Assembly: GCA_039602395.1 (NCBI GenBank)
Contig: JBCNJP010000017.1
Location: forward strand, 20,701,279-20,765,278
DNA length: 64,000 nt
Direction of reading: 5' to 3'
Source of the DNA: Deinandra increscens subsp. villosa
Taxonomy: Eukaryota > Streptophyta > Magnoliopsida > Asterales > Asteraceae
In this document: piece after piece, positions 12,648-23,033 of the stretch
Layout: each line of letters starts with the position of its first letter
Position numbering within the stretch: the stretch's first letter is position 1
The notes under the pieces: model-generated
What the model was told of the DNA's origin: nothing
Seen by the model: the letters and a program-made list of their open reading frames with translations, nothing else
Database searches by the model: none
Program-made: the position numbers and the translations under genes

Positions 12648-13506
12648 GGAGGTTCATTGTAGACCACATTTAAAAGTGTAGACCCATTGACTGTTTTTTT
12701 CATGGGGCAATTGCATATATCCCCCTCTAAACTTGAGAAATTGCATATTTCCCCAAATCATGCTTAAGGAGCATTGTACATTATGCATTAAAAACTTGTA
12801 TTTTGGGGAAATATGCAATTTTTTCCAAAGTAGGGGGATATATGCAATTTTCCCTTTTTTCATTATTGGATCTTTTGATCTAATAGTTTTGATTAATTTC
12901 CTTTTTCCATTTTTTCTCTATTGTCAAAAATTTCGCATGTTAAATGCAACAAGGTTGCAGAAGTCGGCGTTATCGGGTCGGTCGAATGTAGAGTTGCGAG
13001 TACTCAGGCCTAGATAGGGTGTACTTGGGGAGTACTCGGACATTGTAATTATAAAGAAAACAAATTATTAAAAAAAGATAAATACATGTGCAAATACTAA
13101 TATCATAGCAAAATACGTAAACATAAATATATGTCAATAAATGTTTAACAATCAAGCGCATTATCAGTCATGCAGAGTGGTAAACGAACTTTTTATTTAA
13201 TGCTGGTCATAATATCATGTGGATTTTGACTGTTTATATCCGATGTTGACCGCCTACCACCAATGTTGATCGAGTACGCCTACCCTAAGCGGATTTTAGC
13301 AAGAGCGCCTCCGTCTAGCGATTACTTGGAAAGTACTCGGCAACATAGATCTATTTTACAACATTAAAATAAAGTAATTTCACATATAAAAGGGTGTATG
13401 ATAAACCTCTCCAAATATACACACACACACACAAATGAACCTCACATTTACACATGATTCTCAAGGTTCTTACAAGTTAGGGTGGCTCTCAACTGAACCT
13501 CACCCT
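12645..13506. mobile_element. TA-tract element, family M2 (copy b), enlarged by nested insertions
   Basis: It begins GTTGGAGGTTCATTGTAGAC after a TA tract and appears to end CTGAACCTCACCC before 'tgcatatatat'. Internal sequence at 12855-12945 is the reverse complement of the interior of the copy at 11706. A 140-bp foldback (12712-12853) and a second insert with repeated GAGTACTCGG-type motifs (about 12960-13345) enlarge it. The right boundary is moderately certain. Confidence 0.55.
12712..12853. mobile_element. Short foldback MITE inside M2 copy b
   Basis: The left arm (GGGGCAATTGCATATATCCC, then cctctaaacttgagaaattgcatatttcccc) is mirrored by the right arm (ggggaaatatgcaatttttt..., then GGGGGATATATGCAATTTTC). 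The arms are about 50 bp with a loop of about 40. It is non-coding. Similar words recur near 11540-11610, suggesting a second decayed copy. Confidence 0.6.
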
Positions 13507-14117
13507 GCATATATATCAAGGTTCTAGAAATCTCTTGATGGTAGCTAGGCAGTCGACTAGGGTTAAGGGATTAACCGGATTAATCGTGGATTGATTGGAG
13601 ACCACAAATTATTATAAAAATATATAAAATTAAATATAAATATGTATGTTTATCAATAACCTAACATAATCGGTAAGTATAACCTTAAAAAGTCATAATC
13701 AAGTACTTAAATAAATGTTTAAGTCATAAACTACAATAGTATAAGTCTAGTATGTTAATACCCTCAAAAAAAAAAAAAAAAACACACATTTTCATAAATT
13801 GAAATCTTCATCTTCCTTTAATATTCTCCGAATGCTTCCAATAAATGAACTCCATCCGACTTATATTCATCTTTCTCAAACACTTCCAACTCATTCAGGC
13901 TCGAAGTCTTCATCAAGAAGTTATTTCGGGGGTGCTTGATTATTATTGGTCCCGGAAGCTACACCAACCGATTCCTTAATCGATTCGGGGTCGTCTTCAC
14001 CTACACCACGGTCATCGCAATAAATAATCCATTCTTGGATCTTGATTGGGTAACTAGTGGCTTAGAATGGTTTTCAAAATTCCTCAAACCCAATTGGTTC
14101 TCAAATGATCCTCTTCC

Positions 14118-14118
<1 letters not shown>
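13507..14118. other. Unassigned sequence ending in an M1 remnant
   Basis: Nothing coding is recognised. An A-run lies at 13768-13784. The last 80 bases (about 14040-14118) match the right half of family M1, ending TTCTCAAATGATCCTCTTCC before a TA tract. This is a 5'-truncated copy. Confidence 0.45.
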
Positions 14119-14136
<18 letters not shown>

Positions 14137-14160
<24 letters not shown>

Positions 14161-14413
14161 TTAGGGTAAAATACATCCAGCAAAAACGCTACATCCATTG
14201 CGGATTCATATGGGGCGTCCATCAAGAGCATCCAACAGCCAGGATCTATGGTGTTTCCGCCTATGGTGTTTTTTTCCCCCACCGAAAACACCATAGGCGG
14301 AAAACACCATAGATCCTGGCTGTTGGATGATCTTGATGGACGCCCCAGATGAATCCGCAATGGATGTAGCGTTTTTGCTGGATGTAGGCTAACTCGACTC
14401 TCTCTCTCTCTCT

Positions 14414-14415
<2 letters not shown>
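14137..14415. mobile_element. Near-perfect palindromic (foldback) element with (GA)n/(CT)n ends
   Basis: The left arm, about 14171-14268, starts ACATCCAGCAAAAACGCTAC and passes through GGATCTATGGTGTTTCCGCC. It is almost an exact reverse complement of the right arm, about 14284-14388. The loop is only about 15 bases (ttttccccc-accg). Outside the arms, (GA)n at 14137-14160 faces (CT)n at 14396-14415, extending the stem, and TA tracts lie beyond. A transcript would fold into a hairpin of more than 100 bp. Open frames through it are by-products of the palindrome. Confidence 0.8.
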
Positions 14416-14483
<68 letters not shown>

Positions 14484-14487
<4 letters not shown>

Positions 14488-14646
14488 TAGGTTCAAATGA
14501 GAACTTTTTTTTGAGAACTAAATCTCAACCACAAATTTCAGGGGGGACCACTACAATTCATGGGATGGGGGATACATGTAAATAAACTTGTGCCTCAAAT
14601 TAGTTCTTTTTAGTTCTCAAATCAAATTGGTTCTCAAATGATCCTC

Positions 14647-14650
<4 letters not shown>
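14484..14650. mobile_element. TA-tract element, family M1 (copy c)
   Basis: It starts GGGTTAGGTTCAAATGAGAA and ends CTCAAATGATCCTCTCAC, reversed relative to copies a and b. TA tracts flank it on both sides. Confidence 0.85.
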
Positions 14651-14682
<32 letters not shown>

Positions 14683-14685
<3 letters not shown>

Positions 14686-15104
14686 GAAGGATCAAATAAA
14701 AACAAGATGTTATTGCGAAAACACGAAAACAAATATTAAAACCTATATAACTCCCTCATACGTTAATATTTTTTAAAAAAATTTGCACCAAAAGTCTTAA
14801 AATTATGTCACCTTTAATTCTGGAAAAAAAAATTAAACATTTAAAATTTCGTGATTTTTTTTATTATTGCACATGTGCAATAATACGTATTAGTTATATT
14901 ACACATGTGCAATGTCAACAAAAAGAACGTTATTTTTTATAACTTTTTCCAGAATTAAAGATAACAGAATTATAAGATTTATGGTGTAATGTTTTATGAA
15001 AAATATTAACGTATGAAAAAGTTATAAAGGTTTTAATATTATTGCACATGTGCAATAATAAAGTTCTCAAAAGTTCTCAAAAAAAAAGTTCTCATTTGAA
15101 CCTA

Positions 15105-15108
<4 letters not shown>
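14683..15108. mobile_element. TA-tract element, family M3 (copy b) with an M1-type right end
   Basis: The left end GGGGAAGGATCAAATAAAAA belongs to family M3, but the right end, ...AAGTTCTCATTTGAACCTAACCC, is the terminus of family M1. It contains TGCACATGTGCA-type palindromes near 14873, 14905 and 15043. It is therefore a chimera formed by exchange between two families sharing TA flanks. Confidence 0.75.
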
Positions 15109-15156
<48 letters not shown>

Positions 15157-15159
<3 letters not shown>

Positions 15160-15824
15160 GGGTAAGGGTCATGCGAAAATACTTAGAATTATGTTATCTT
15201 TAATTCTTGGAAAAAAATATTAAAAATATTAACGTTTCGTGTTTTTTTCGTGTGATGCACATGTGCATCATTATCATTAGTACTCCACAAAGAAGAATTA
15301 TCATGCGAAAAAACACTCTTTATGTTAAAAACATAATAAAAAACACTAAAACATGTATGGTACTAATGATAATGCTACATAGTGCACATGTGCAACATAG
15401 AATTAAAAAAGTTATAAAATGTTATTTTTTTTCTTTAGATCTAAAGATAACACAACAATAAGAGTTAGGGTGCAATGTCTATTTGAAAATATTAACGTAT
15501 ACCACACGTATGAGGTTTTTTTATGTGATGCACATGCGCATCATTAAAAAAAATGAAAAAAATTACAGAAATATAAGACATATAGTGCGACTTAGAAAAA
15601 AATATATTAACTCATACTAAAAGTATGAGTTTTTTTTTTTTTTGTGATGCACATGTGCACAAAAAAAAAGATTTTTTTGCAAATGTTTTAAAGAATTAAA
15701 GATAATAAAATTCTAAGACTTTTGGTGATTTTTTTTTTTTAAATATTAACGTATATTTTTTTTAGATGTTTTAATATATGTTTTTAGGTTTTCACAAAAA
15801 TATGATGTTTACGCACGATCCTTC

Positions 15825-15826
<2 letters not shown>
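15157..15826. mobile_element. TA-tract element, family M3 (copy c)
   Basis: A 670-bp unit between TA tracts ends TTTACGCACGATCCTTCCC. TGCACATGTGCA-type palindromes lie near 15257, 15382, 15530 and 15648. It is non-coding apart from spurious short frames. Confidence 0.8.
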
Positions 15827-15896
<70 letters not shown>

Positions 15897-17474
15897 GAAG
15901 GATAAAGTGGAAACCACCTCCACTTTGGAAAACCTAGGAAACCCCATCTTAACCTTTCATCATTTCAATCCAATGGATACAATTAATTCTATTACTTTTT
16001 ATTTCCTTTATCACTTTTTAATCACATCTTCTTCTTTTATTTAAATGAAAAGGGTACATTAGTCTCCATAATAATTGTTGCAGGTCTACACATCATCTAT
16101 AGTCTGCATGAATATCACATCACCCCATACCATTTTCTCTCCCCCATTTCTCTCTCTTTTCATTTTTCTCTCTGCAATTTTCCCCTAATTTAATTAAATT
16201 AACAACCTAGATATTTTTCCATTATACCTTTTCACCTTCATCATAACCCATAGTCCACACCCCCTTCTTCTCTCTCGCTCAACCTTCACCATTTTCGTCA
16301 TGCTACACCACCACTATCGACACCCAACTCCACCTTTTCATCTTCAACATACCCCTTTCGTTGTCGTCGTCGCTACACCACAATAAATTTCTAAGCTTTC
16401 ACCATGGAACTCAAGATCTGAGAAACCCACCACCATCACTAACCACCTCCTCCATCACCCACCACCGCTCATAGATCTGTCGGCGCTCGTAGATCTGCCG
16501 CCGCTCGTAAAAGAGACGGCTTCGTTCGCCGGCTTTCTAGGTGTCGCAGACACCCTAGTTTTCTCCGACATCCGCTCGTTCATCCGATGTCGCGGTGTCG
16601 TTCCAGATGTCCGATTCATCAAGCTCAAACATCAAGTCCGTCTCCATCGCGCCGTCTTGCTTCGCCATCTAGTTCGAAACTCAAAATCAAAGGTACTTGT
16701 TCCTCTTCACCATCTAGTTTGATATGGATAAAGAAGAAGATGTGAATAATAATTGAAAAAAGAAAAATAATAAAAGGAAAATGGGTTAGGTGTGATGATA
16801 CTTTGCTTTGTCGGTATTTGTTTAGCCTTTTAATATTCAAATGGTTAGTTTTCTTTTATCTTCATTTGGCTTTTAATATCAGAATTTTTAATTTTATTAT
16901 AGCTTTTCTTTTCTTGTTATATCTTTTCTCGTTCTCGTTTTTATGCATGTTTTTTTTAATAAAATGTTTATTATACATTCACATATGTAACCAATAGAGG
17001 TTACCTATGTAACACGATAGAGGTTACATATGTAATTTAACATCTTGTTCACTGATTGGTTAAAAAAATATGTAACCAATAGAGGTTACCTATGTAACAC
17101 AAAGGGGTTACCTATGTTATGTAACCAATAGAGGTTATCTATGTAACCCGCATAAGTTACCTATGTAATTCAACATCTTGTTCACTCATTGGTTTAAAAA
17201 TATGTAACCAGTAGCTAGAGGTTACTTATGTAATTCAACATCGGAAAAATTGAAACCGATAAAAATTACATTGGTTACATATGTGAATGATATATGGGAT
17301 ACATGGGTAACCCATTTGTGTTACATATGTGAATGATATTTTGGGTTACATAGGTACCCTATATTATAGTTACATAAGTTATTTAAAAAAAAAGAATAAT
17401 TTGTGGGTTACATAGGTAACCCCTTTGTTGACATAATAAGATGTGGGGTTACATATGTAACTAAGTTTATGCAA

Positions 17475-17765
17475 ACCGCAACGAAACATATCAACAATGG
17501 TGCTCTCCTGAATCGTCTCGCAGAGAAGAATCCAACATCGCTTTCAGAATTTATTTTCGTTAAATATTTAGTGAGATATGGCCATTTTGAGTTTATTGAA
17601 TCATTTTTTGAATTAATTTATTAAATTAATCCGCAACGAAACCTATCAAGAATGGTGCGCTCCTGAATCGTCTCGTCGAGACGAATCCAACGCCGCTTTC
17701 AGAAGTTATTTTCGTTAAGTATTTAGTGAGATATGACCATTTGAAGCTTATAGAATCTTTTTATT
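17475..17765. repeat. Tandem duplication, about 150-bp unit x2
   Basis: The units start 'ccgcaacgaaacatatcaac' (about 17476) and 'ccgcaacgaaacctatcaag' (about 17631) and run in parallel to '...gagatatg(g/a)ccatttt/g'. Divergence of roughly 10 percent by eye indicates an old duplication inside the M5 element. Confidence 0.8.
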
Positions 17766-18150
17766 TATTTAAGGGTTATTGGATTTTATTAATCCAAGTT
17801 ATTACCAATTGGCCAATATTAATCCCAATTTCAAAATTGCCCCACATTAATCCCAATTATTAAGGTGTTGGATTTCATTGGACCCCCTTTATATTTTTCT
17901 TCACTCCGTTAGGGATTTTACTCAAAAATTTCCCTTCGGGGTCCAATGATTATTAAGGTGTTGGATTTCAATGGACCCCCTTTACATTTTCCTCAACTCC
18001 GTTAGGGATTTTAGTCAAAGAATTCCCTTCGGGGTCCAATGAAATCCAACACCTTAATAATTGGGATTAATGTGGGCCAATTTTGAAATTGGGATTAATA
18101 TTGGCCAATTGGTAATAACTTGGATTAATAAAATCCAATAAACCTTTATT
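17766..18150. mobile_element. Foldback MITE with duplicated loop
   Basis: The left arm (GGTTATTGGATTTTATTAAT at 17774, then ccaagttattaccaattggcc) and the right arm (18030-18147, ending ATTAATAAAATCCAATAAACC) are inverted copies over about 110 bp. The loop carries two tandem ~83-bp units, each starting 'ggtgttggattt' and ending 'cttcggggtccaatg'. It is non-coding; the target duplication is unclear because the flanks are ATTT-rich. Confidence 0.75.
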
Positions 18151-18434
18151 TAATTAATTAAATTAAGATGAAAAAGTAAAGAATAGTAGTGGGAGAGATG
18201 AGAGAGATAACTTTTGTTTTCTTGCAGTTTTGTAAAGAAAGAGAATCTTGTTTAGGTGTTTAATCCCTGCTGTGGTGGTACGATTTGATGTGTCCAAAAG
18301 CCCCCTTTTCCAAAGTGATAAAGCAAAATGAAGTAAATGACATACATGCCCTTCATAGCAAAAAATCAATAGGCGACGTGGATGTTCTCTTTTACTTTGT
18401 TTTCCAAAGTGAGAAGGGTTTGCAAAATATCCCC

Positions 18435-18470
<36 letters not shown>

Positions 18471-18473
<3 letters not shown>

Positions 18474-18646
18474 AGAGGATCATTTGAGAACTAATTGGTT
18501 GAGAGAACTTTTAAGAACCATTTTAAGCCACTAGTTGTATTTACATATACCCCCATCCCATGAATTATAGTGGTCCCCAACTGAAATTAGTGGTGGAGAT
18601 TTAGTTCTGAAAAGTTCTTAAAACAAAAAGTTCTCATTTGAACCTA

Positions 18647-18650
<4 letters not shown>
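18471..18650. mobile_element. TA-tract element, family M1 (copy d)
   Basis: It starts GGGAGAGGATCATTTGAGAA and ends CTCATTTGAACCTAACCC. It is separated from the inverted copy e by about 56 bases of TA. Confidence 0.85.
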
Positions 18651-18706
<56 letters not shown>

Positions 18707-18868
18707 GGGTTAGGTTCAAATGAGAACTTTTAAGAACTAACTCTCAACCACAAATTTCAGGGGGGACACTACATTTCATGGGAGGGGGGATACATGTAAA
18801 TAAACTTGTGGCTCAAACTAGTTCTTTTTAGTTCTCAAATCAAATTGGTTCTCAAATGATCCTCTCCC
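18707..18868. mobile_element. TA-tract element, family M1 (copy e)
   Basis: It starts GGGTTAGGTTCAAATGAGAA and ends CAAATGATCCTCTCCC, inverted relative to copy d, so d and e can pair into a long hairpin across the TA tract. Confidence 0.85.
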
Positions 18869-19215
18869 TATATATATATATATATATATATTATGTGTAT
18901 GTGTCTGTAGGGTACGAAACAATCCATAAGGTAACCCTGATAACCAAATAAACAAATGTTAGCCTTTTATTTAATACTAGTTGGTGACCCGCCGCGCGTT
19001 GCGACGGCCTCACCATTTTTTATCTCGTGTCGACTTCACCATTTTTGTATATATGCCAAACCCAAAAAAAAACGATATTCATTAAAAACAAAAATACTTT
19101 TAATAAATAATCAATAATAAAAGTAAACAATATTCATTAAAACAAAAATAAAATTACAACTTTAACAACATTCATTAAAAAAAAATTACAACTTTTATTA
19201 AAAAAAAATACAAAT

Positions 19216-20515
19216 CTAGGGTTGAGGATTTGCGTTCACCTCCTCCTCGGTTAAAAACACTTCCATTGTGTTTTGGATGTGCTCGGTGATATCGAATCTG
19301 AGTTTAAAATGAGTCTCACTATCTCGCAATTCGAAAATAACATTCGGGTCGAGAACCCGGTTAACTGGCGGATCTCGAATGTGGACCGGTGATATAGCAA
19401 GGCCATCCTCTTTGAGAGTCATGTTGTGTAAAATGATGACAGTGTACATAATGTTCTCCATTAGTTTTTTTTTATTGGACGACCCTTTCGATCCACTATT
19501 GCCCACTTTTCCTTTATCCGACCAAAAGCTCTTTCGACGTCTTTTCTAGCCCCCTCTTGTATCTTCTTCATTTTCTTCTCTTTAATCTCATAAGGATGTG
19601 GAAATGCCTTCACAAAGACCGACCAAGGGGGGTATATGCCATCCGCAAGGTAATATCCACGTTTGTACTCTCGACCGTTGCAAACAAATTGCATTCTAGG
19701 TGCAACTCCATGCATCTCATTGTTGAACAAAGGTGATTGATTAAGCACGTTGATGTCGTTGTTTGAATCTGCAACACCAAAGAACGCATGCCAAAACCAC
19801 ATATCTTGGGAGGCAACCGCCTCGAGTGAAATTGTTGGTTTTTTATGATCGCCACGATGATATTGTGCCCTATACTTTCTAGGACAATTTCTCCACTCCC
19901 AATGAGTACAATCGATACTACCTATCATACCCGGAATACCATGCTTTTCTAAATGAGCATTATATAAAAGAGTGATATCGTGGCTAGTAGGTGCACGCAA
20001 AAATTCATCTTTGTAAAGCTTAATTACGAGTGTAGGCATTCACGTGCAGTTCTTTCAGAAAAATCTAAAGATTCATCATATTCGTCAGGAACGTTACCGT
20101 ATGCGAGTTGACGAATAGCCACCGTGCACTTTTGTAAAGGCGTGAAACTTTATCTCTTCGCCGCGTCCAAACGGGGTGTGAACCACGGAAAATTGTTTGT
20201 GATGTCGTCAACAATCTTCAAAAATAGCCGTTTAGACATACGGAATCGGTCTTTAAAAATCCCCTCGTGGTAACGGGGATTTTCGGCAAAATAAAGCTCC
20301 ACCAATCGTTGGTGACCGTTTTCACGATCACAGTAAATACGTCTCCTCCGTTTAGGAGCGGAAACCTCTCCTTGTTCTTCTTGTTCTTCTTGTTCTATGA
20401 CGCTAAGACATAAGTTAAAATACTGCATCGCGTCCTCGTACGAACCTTCAGAACTGCTTGACGATGAAGTCGGAATTTCGGGTGGTGGTAAAATTCCCTC
20501 ATCGTAAAGATTCAT
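19216..20515 (-). pseudogene. PIF/Harbinger transposase (DDE_4 / plant transposon protein type), frame-broken
   Basis: The N-terminal part is 20515-20150 (start MNLYDEGILPPPE; YFAENPRYHEGIFKDRFRMS matches the family's N-terminal domain). An in-frame TAA follows, then FTPLQKCTVAIRQLAYGNVP reads on. A frameshift near 20040 leads into 20039-19461, which has IGSIDCTHWEWRNCP (first Asp), GVADSNNDINVLNQSPLF (second Asp) and ERAFGRIKEKWAI (Glu): the DDE triad. A further shift near 19500 leads to the tail ending NANPQP at 19216. At least one nonsense codon and two frameshifts make it inactive. No Myb/SANT partner ORF is visible nearby. A candidate right TIR lies near 20828 (GGGCGGTATGAGGCCGGG reversed); the left TIR was not found. 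Confidence 0.88.
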
Positions 20516-20579
20516 TTTATAAATTTTTTGGTAAAGAGTTTTGGAGATGAAATGGGAGTATGATGTGTGTTTTATAAAA

Positions 20580-21655
20580 TGTTTGGTTGTGTATATATAG
20601 TGAAATTAGAAAACAAAAAAAAAAAAAAAAAAGGCAGAGAGCCGTTGGGCTCTCAACGGAAAAAAAAAACGGCTCAATTTGCCCGGCTCAAGCAGGCTTG
20701 GAGGAACCGCCCAGCACAAAAATTGCGGAGCCATGGAGGAGAACCGGATCACCCGGTATGGTTGCCGGCGTGTGCCGCCCGGCACCCTCGGAACCGCCTC
20801 GCAGTACCCGGCCTCATACCGCCCCCCCCTTATGAGCAATATCGTGATCATATACAGTGGCCGCACAACTCAATCATCAATCAGTAAATCATCGACCGGC
20901 ACTCATAGAATGGAACAACTATTCAGAACATATTTTGAACATAAACTCATACAACTCCCGAAAGCAAAAAAAGAACAATGGTTTGAATAAAATGATCTTA
21001 TTACCATTAAAAGGAAAAAAAAAGTTCTGAACATAGACCTTAAAGGGGAGGAAAAAAATTTGATATCAATTAATAGCCAAGCGACAGCTCGTAAGAATAT
21101 AAAACGGAGAATTCTATAACTACCTTGACTGAAATTACTGAAAAAAGGCTCAAAATGGTCAAAATTATAGATCGCAATAGTTCACATTTCCTTGATTTTA
21201 TCTGCGATCCGATGTAGGATAATTTCTTCGAGCAGATACTACCTCGTCATTCCAAATTTCTCGATTAGAGCTCGTTCATGGCCCTAATTGCTACAACCAA
21301 AATTAGAGAATAGAAAACTGATTAATATTATGCCTATGGCCATGACACTACCAATGCTTGGCGTTCAAGCCTAATGCTTGAACTTCAATTTCTGTATATT
21401 GGTACTTTTGTTGCCCATTATAAAACATCAGTCATGTGCAATAATTCAACCATCAAACACAAAATCGCGTATCGAAATCAAGATTACTAAAAGCCAATAA
21501 AGAAAATACAGAAACCTGGTGAGAAGAAAGGGAAATTAGGGTTTTGTCCCGATTTGATGCACAATGGCAACGATCCACACATTTTCTTCTTGATCGGACA
21601 ACTTCCAAGGAGATAGCGAGAAATAGATCAGACACCATAAGCCCACAAACACGTT
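20580..21655. other. Harbinger upstream region and Helitron 2 interior
   Basis: 20618-20635 is an A-run. 20640-20830 is GC-rich and non-coding. From 20831 on, exon-like scraps alternate with AT-rich sequence and nothing is recognised. The frames here have low-complexity starts and no domain. Confidence 0.4.
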
Positions 21656-21658
21656 GCT

Positions 21659-22280
21659 GATTAGTTTCGTGTCTTCTACCGGTACCATCAATGTCGCCTA
21701 AGACAGAGGCCACTCCCTACTCTTTCTCTTCGTCGAGAGTTTTAGCCATGGATGCAAAGAGCCATAGACGATGATGATGGTGGAATTAGAAGAGGGGCGG
21801 TGGGGTGTTGGAGACGATGAATGCTATTTGAGTGGTTGGGTATGGAGAACACGTTTGTTTCTTCTCAGACCATCAAATCAAAAGTAAAAGAAAAAGTAAC
21901 GCCGTTAAATTACGGTGTTAAATAACTATTCATAACTTGCTTAATTATATAAAGTATAATTAGTTTCGTTTCTTCTACCGGTACCATCACCGCCGCCTAA
22001 GACAGAGGCCGAACCCCGATCAGCCACCATCGCCTTTCCCACTCCTTTTTCTGTTTCTCTTCGTCGAGAGTTTTAGCCATTGATGTAGAGAGCCATAGAA
22101 CGATGATGATGGTGGAATTAGAAGAGGGCGGTGGGGTGTTGGAGACGATGAATGCTATTTGAGTGGTTGGGTATGGAGAACGTTTGTTTCTTCTCAGACC
22201 ATTAAATCAAAAGTAAAAGAAAAAGTAGCGCCATTAAATTACGGTGTTAAATAACTATTCATAACTTGCTTAATTATATA
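21659..22280. repeat. Tandem duplication, about 300-bp unit x2
   Basis: Unit 1 (about 21659-21957) and unit 2 (about 21958-22280) both start 'attagtttcg' and run through 'ttctaccggtaccatca', 'gacagaggcc', 'gatgatgatggtggaatta' and 'acggtgttaaataactat'. Unit 2 has about 30 extra bases near its start. It lies at the 5' end of Helitron 2. Confidence 0.9.
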
Positions 22281-22299
22281 TATATATATATATAGTATA

Positions 22300-23033
22300 A
22301 TATAAAAATAGTTTTGGAGATGAGTGGTTGAGATTAAGTTAAGGTACTAAGGGCAAAACAATTAACTAGCATACCACAAAAATCAACCCTCCTACAGTTT
22401 AAAACGTTTGAAACTTTTTTTTAACCCTGGTCGGTTTTTTATACAAATTATACAATTAGACTCGTCGCATTTTTTATCTTTAACTCTGTTATAGTTTCGG
22501 CGTTTTTTAAACAATTTTCCAGGCGTCCTAGTGAACATCAATGTTACAAACACTAGCATTAGTATAACAGATAAAAAACATCAATGTATATCGATAAAAC
22601 ATTAGCGTGACGATCAATAAGTAACACTAGTGCTCCCAGTTAAAAACCCTCATTCAATAAAATCAGCAATAGTACACCTAAAAATGCATAGCTAATACCT
22701 ACACAAGTAATGTTATCGGTAACACGAATTCTAGCGGTAGTAATATTGATGTTAACTCGGTCGCTTGGAAAATGTTTATAAAAAAGTCAAGACTATAACG
22801 AAATAAAAGATAAAAATGCGATGAGTCTAATAATATACTTTTTTGTAATAAACCGACAAGGGAAAAAAAAAAACTACAAATGCTCTAAAATGAAAGGGGT
22901 GATTTTTGTGGTGAGTTAATTGACTGTTTTGCCCTTTGTATCCTTTATTAAACTTTTTGTGTATACTAAATGAAAGAATAAGATTTGGTAATTTGGTTAT
23001 CTCAATTAAGGTGAGTTATGGATTGTTACCCTA
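22300..23033. mobile_element. TA-tract element, family M4 (copy b)
   Basis: The interior matches copy a (6272-6943) in order: 'ttatacaattagactcgtcg', 'tttaactctgtta', 'agcattag', 'gatgagtctaataatat'. It ends GAGTTATGGATTGTTACCC before a TA-rich tract. The left terminus is degraded or was removed by the Helitron end. Confidence 0.7.

Larger units (their letters stand above)
15894..18438. mobile_element. Large TA-tract element, family M5 (2.5 kb) with transcript-like cargo
   Basis: It starts GAGGAAGGATAAAGTGGAAA, continues into CTCCACTTTGGAAAACC, and ends in GTTTTCCAAAGTGAGAAGGG and ATATCCCCACCC between TA tracts. The shared TTTGGAAAAC/GTTTTCCAAA is an imperfect terminal inverted repeat. Inside, 16080-16690 is pyrimidine-rich and then GC-richer, like a 5' UTR plus first exon. 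A short frame MSDSSSSNIKSVSIAPSCFA lies at about 16608-16670. At 16980-17460 there are many GTTACATATGTAAC/GTTACCTATGTAAC palindromes. A tandem duplication and a foldback element follow, listed separately. No transposase is seen. Confidence 0.6.
18977..22290 (-). mobile_element. Helitron 2 (minus orientation) carrying a Harbinger transposase
   Basis: On the minus strand the sequence ends with a GC hairpin (GCCGCGCG...CGACGGC around 18992-19009) followed by CTAG at 18977-18980, with A immediately outside. The 5' end is unclear. The last part is a ~300-bp tandem duplication, and each copy finishes in CTTGCTTAATTATATA, a typical AT-rich Helitron 5' region read in reverse. Candidate 5' ends are therefore near 21957 or 22290-22320. 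The Harbinger remnant inside (19216-20515) is not flanked by a recognisable target duplication, so captured or inserted are both possible. Confidence 0.55.

Noticed and set aside
14001..14360. 119-codon minus-strand frame at 14001-14360
   Set aside because: It runs through the palindromic element and the (GA)n tract; the frame is a by-product of the inverted repeat.
20567..20990. Overlapping ORFs at 20567-20990 as a Myb partner of the Harbinger transposase
   Set aside because: No SANT/Myb tryptophan pattern is present; the region is a GC-rich non-coding terminus with an A-run.
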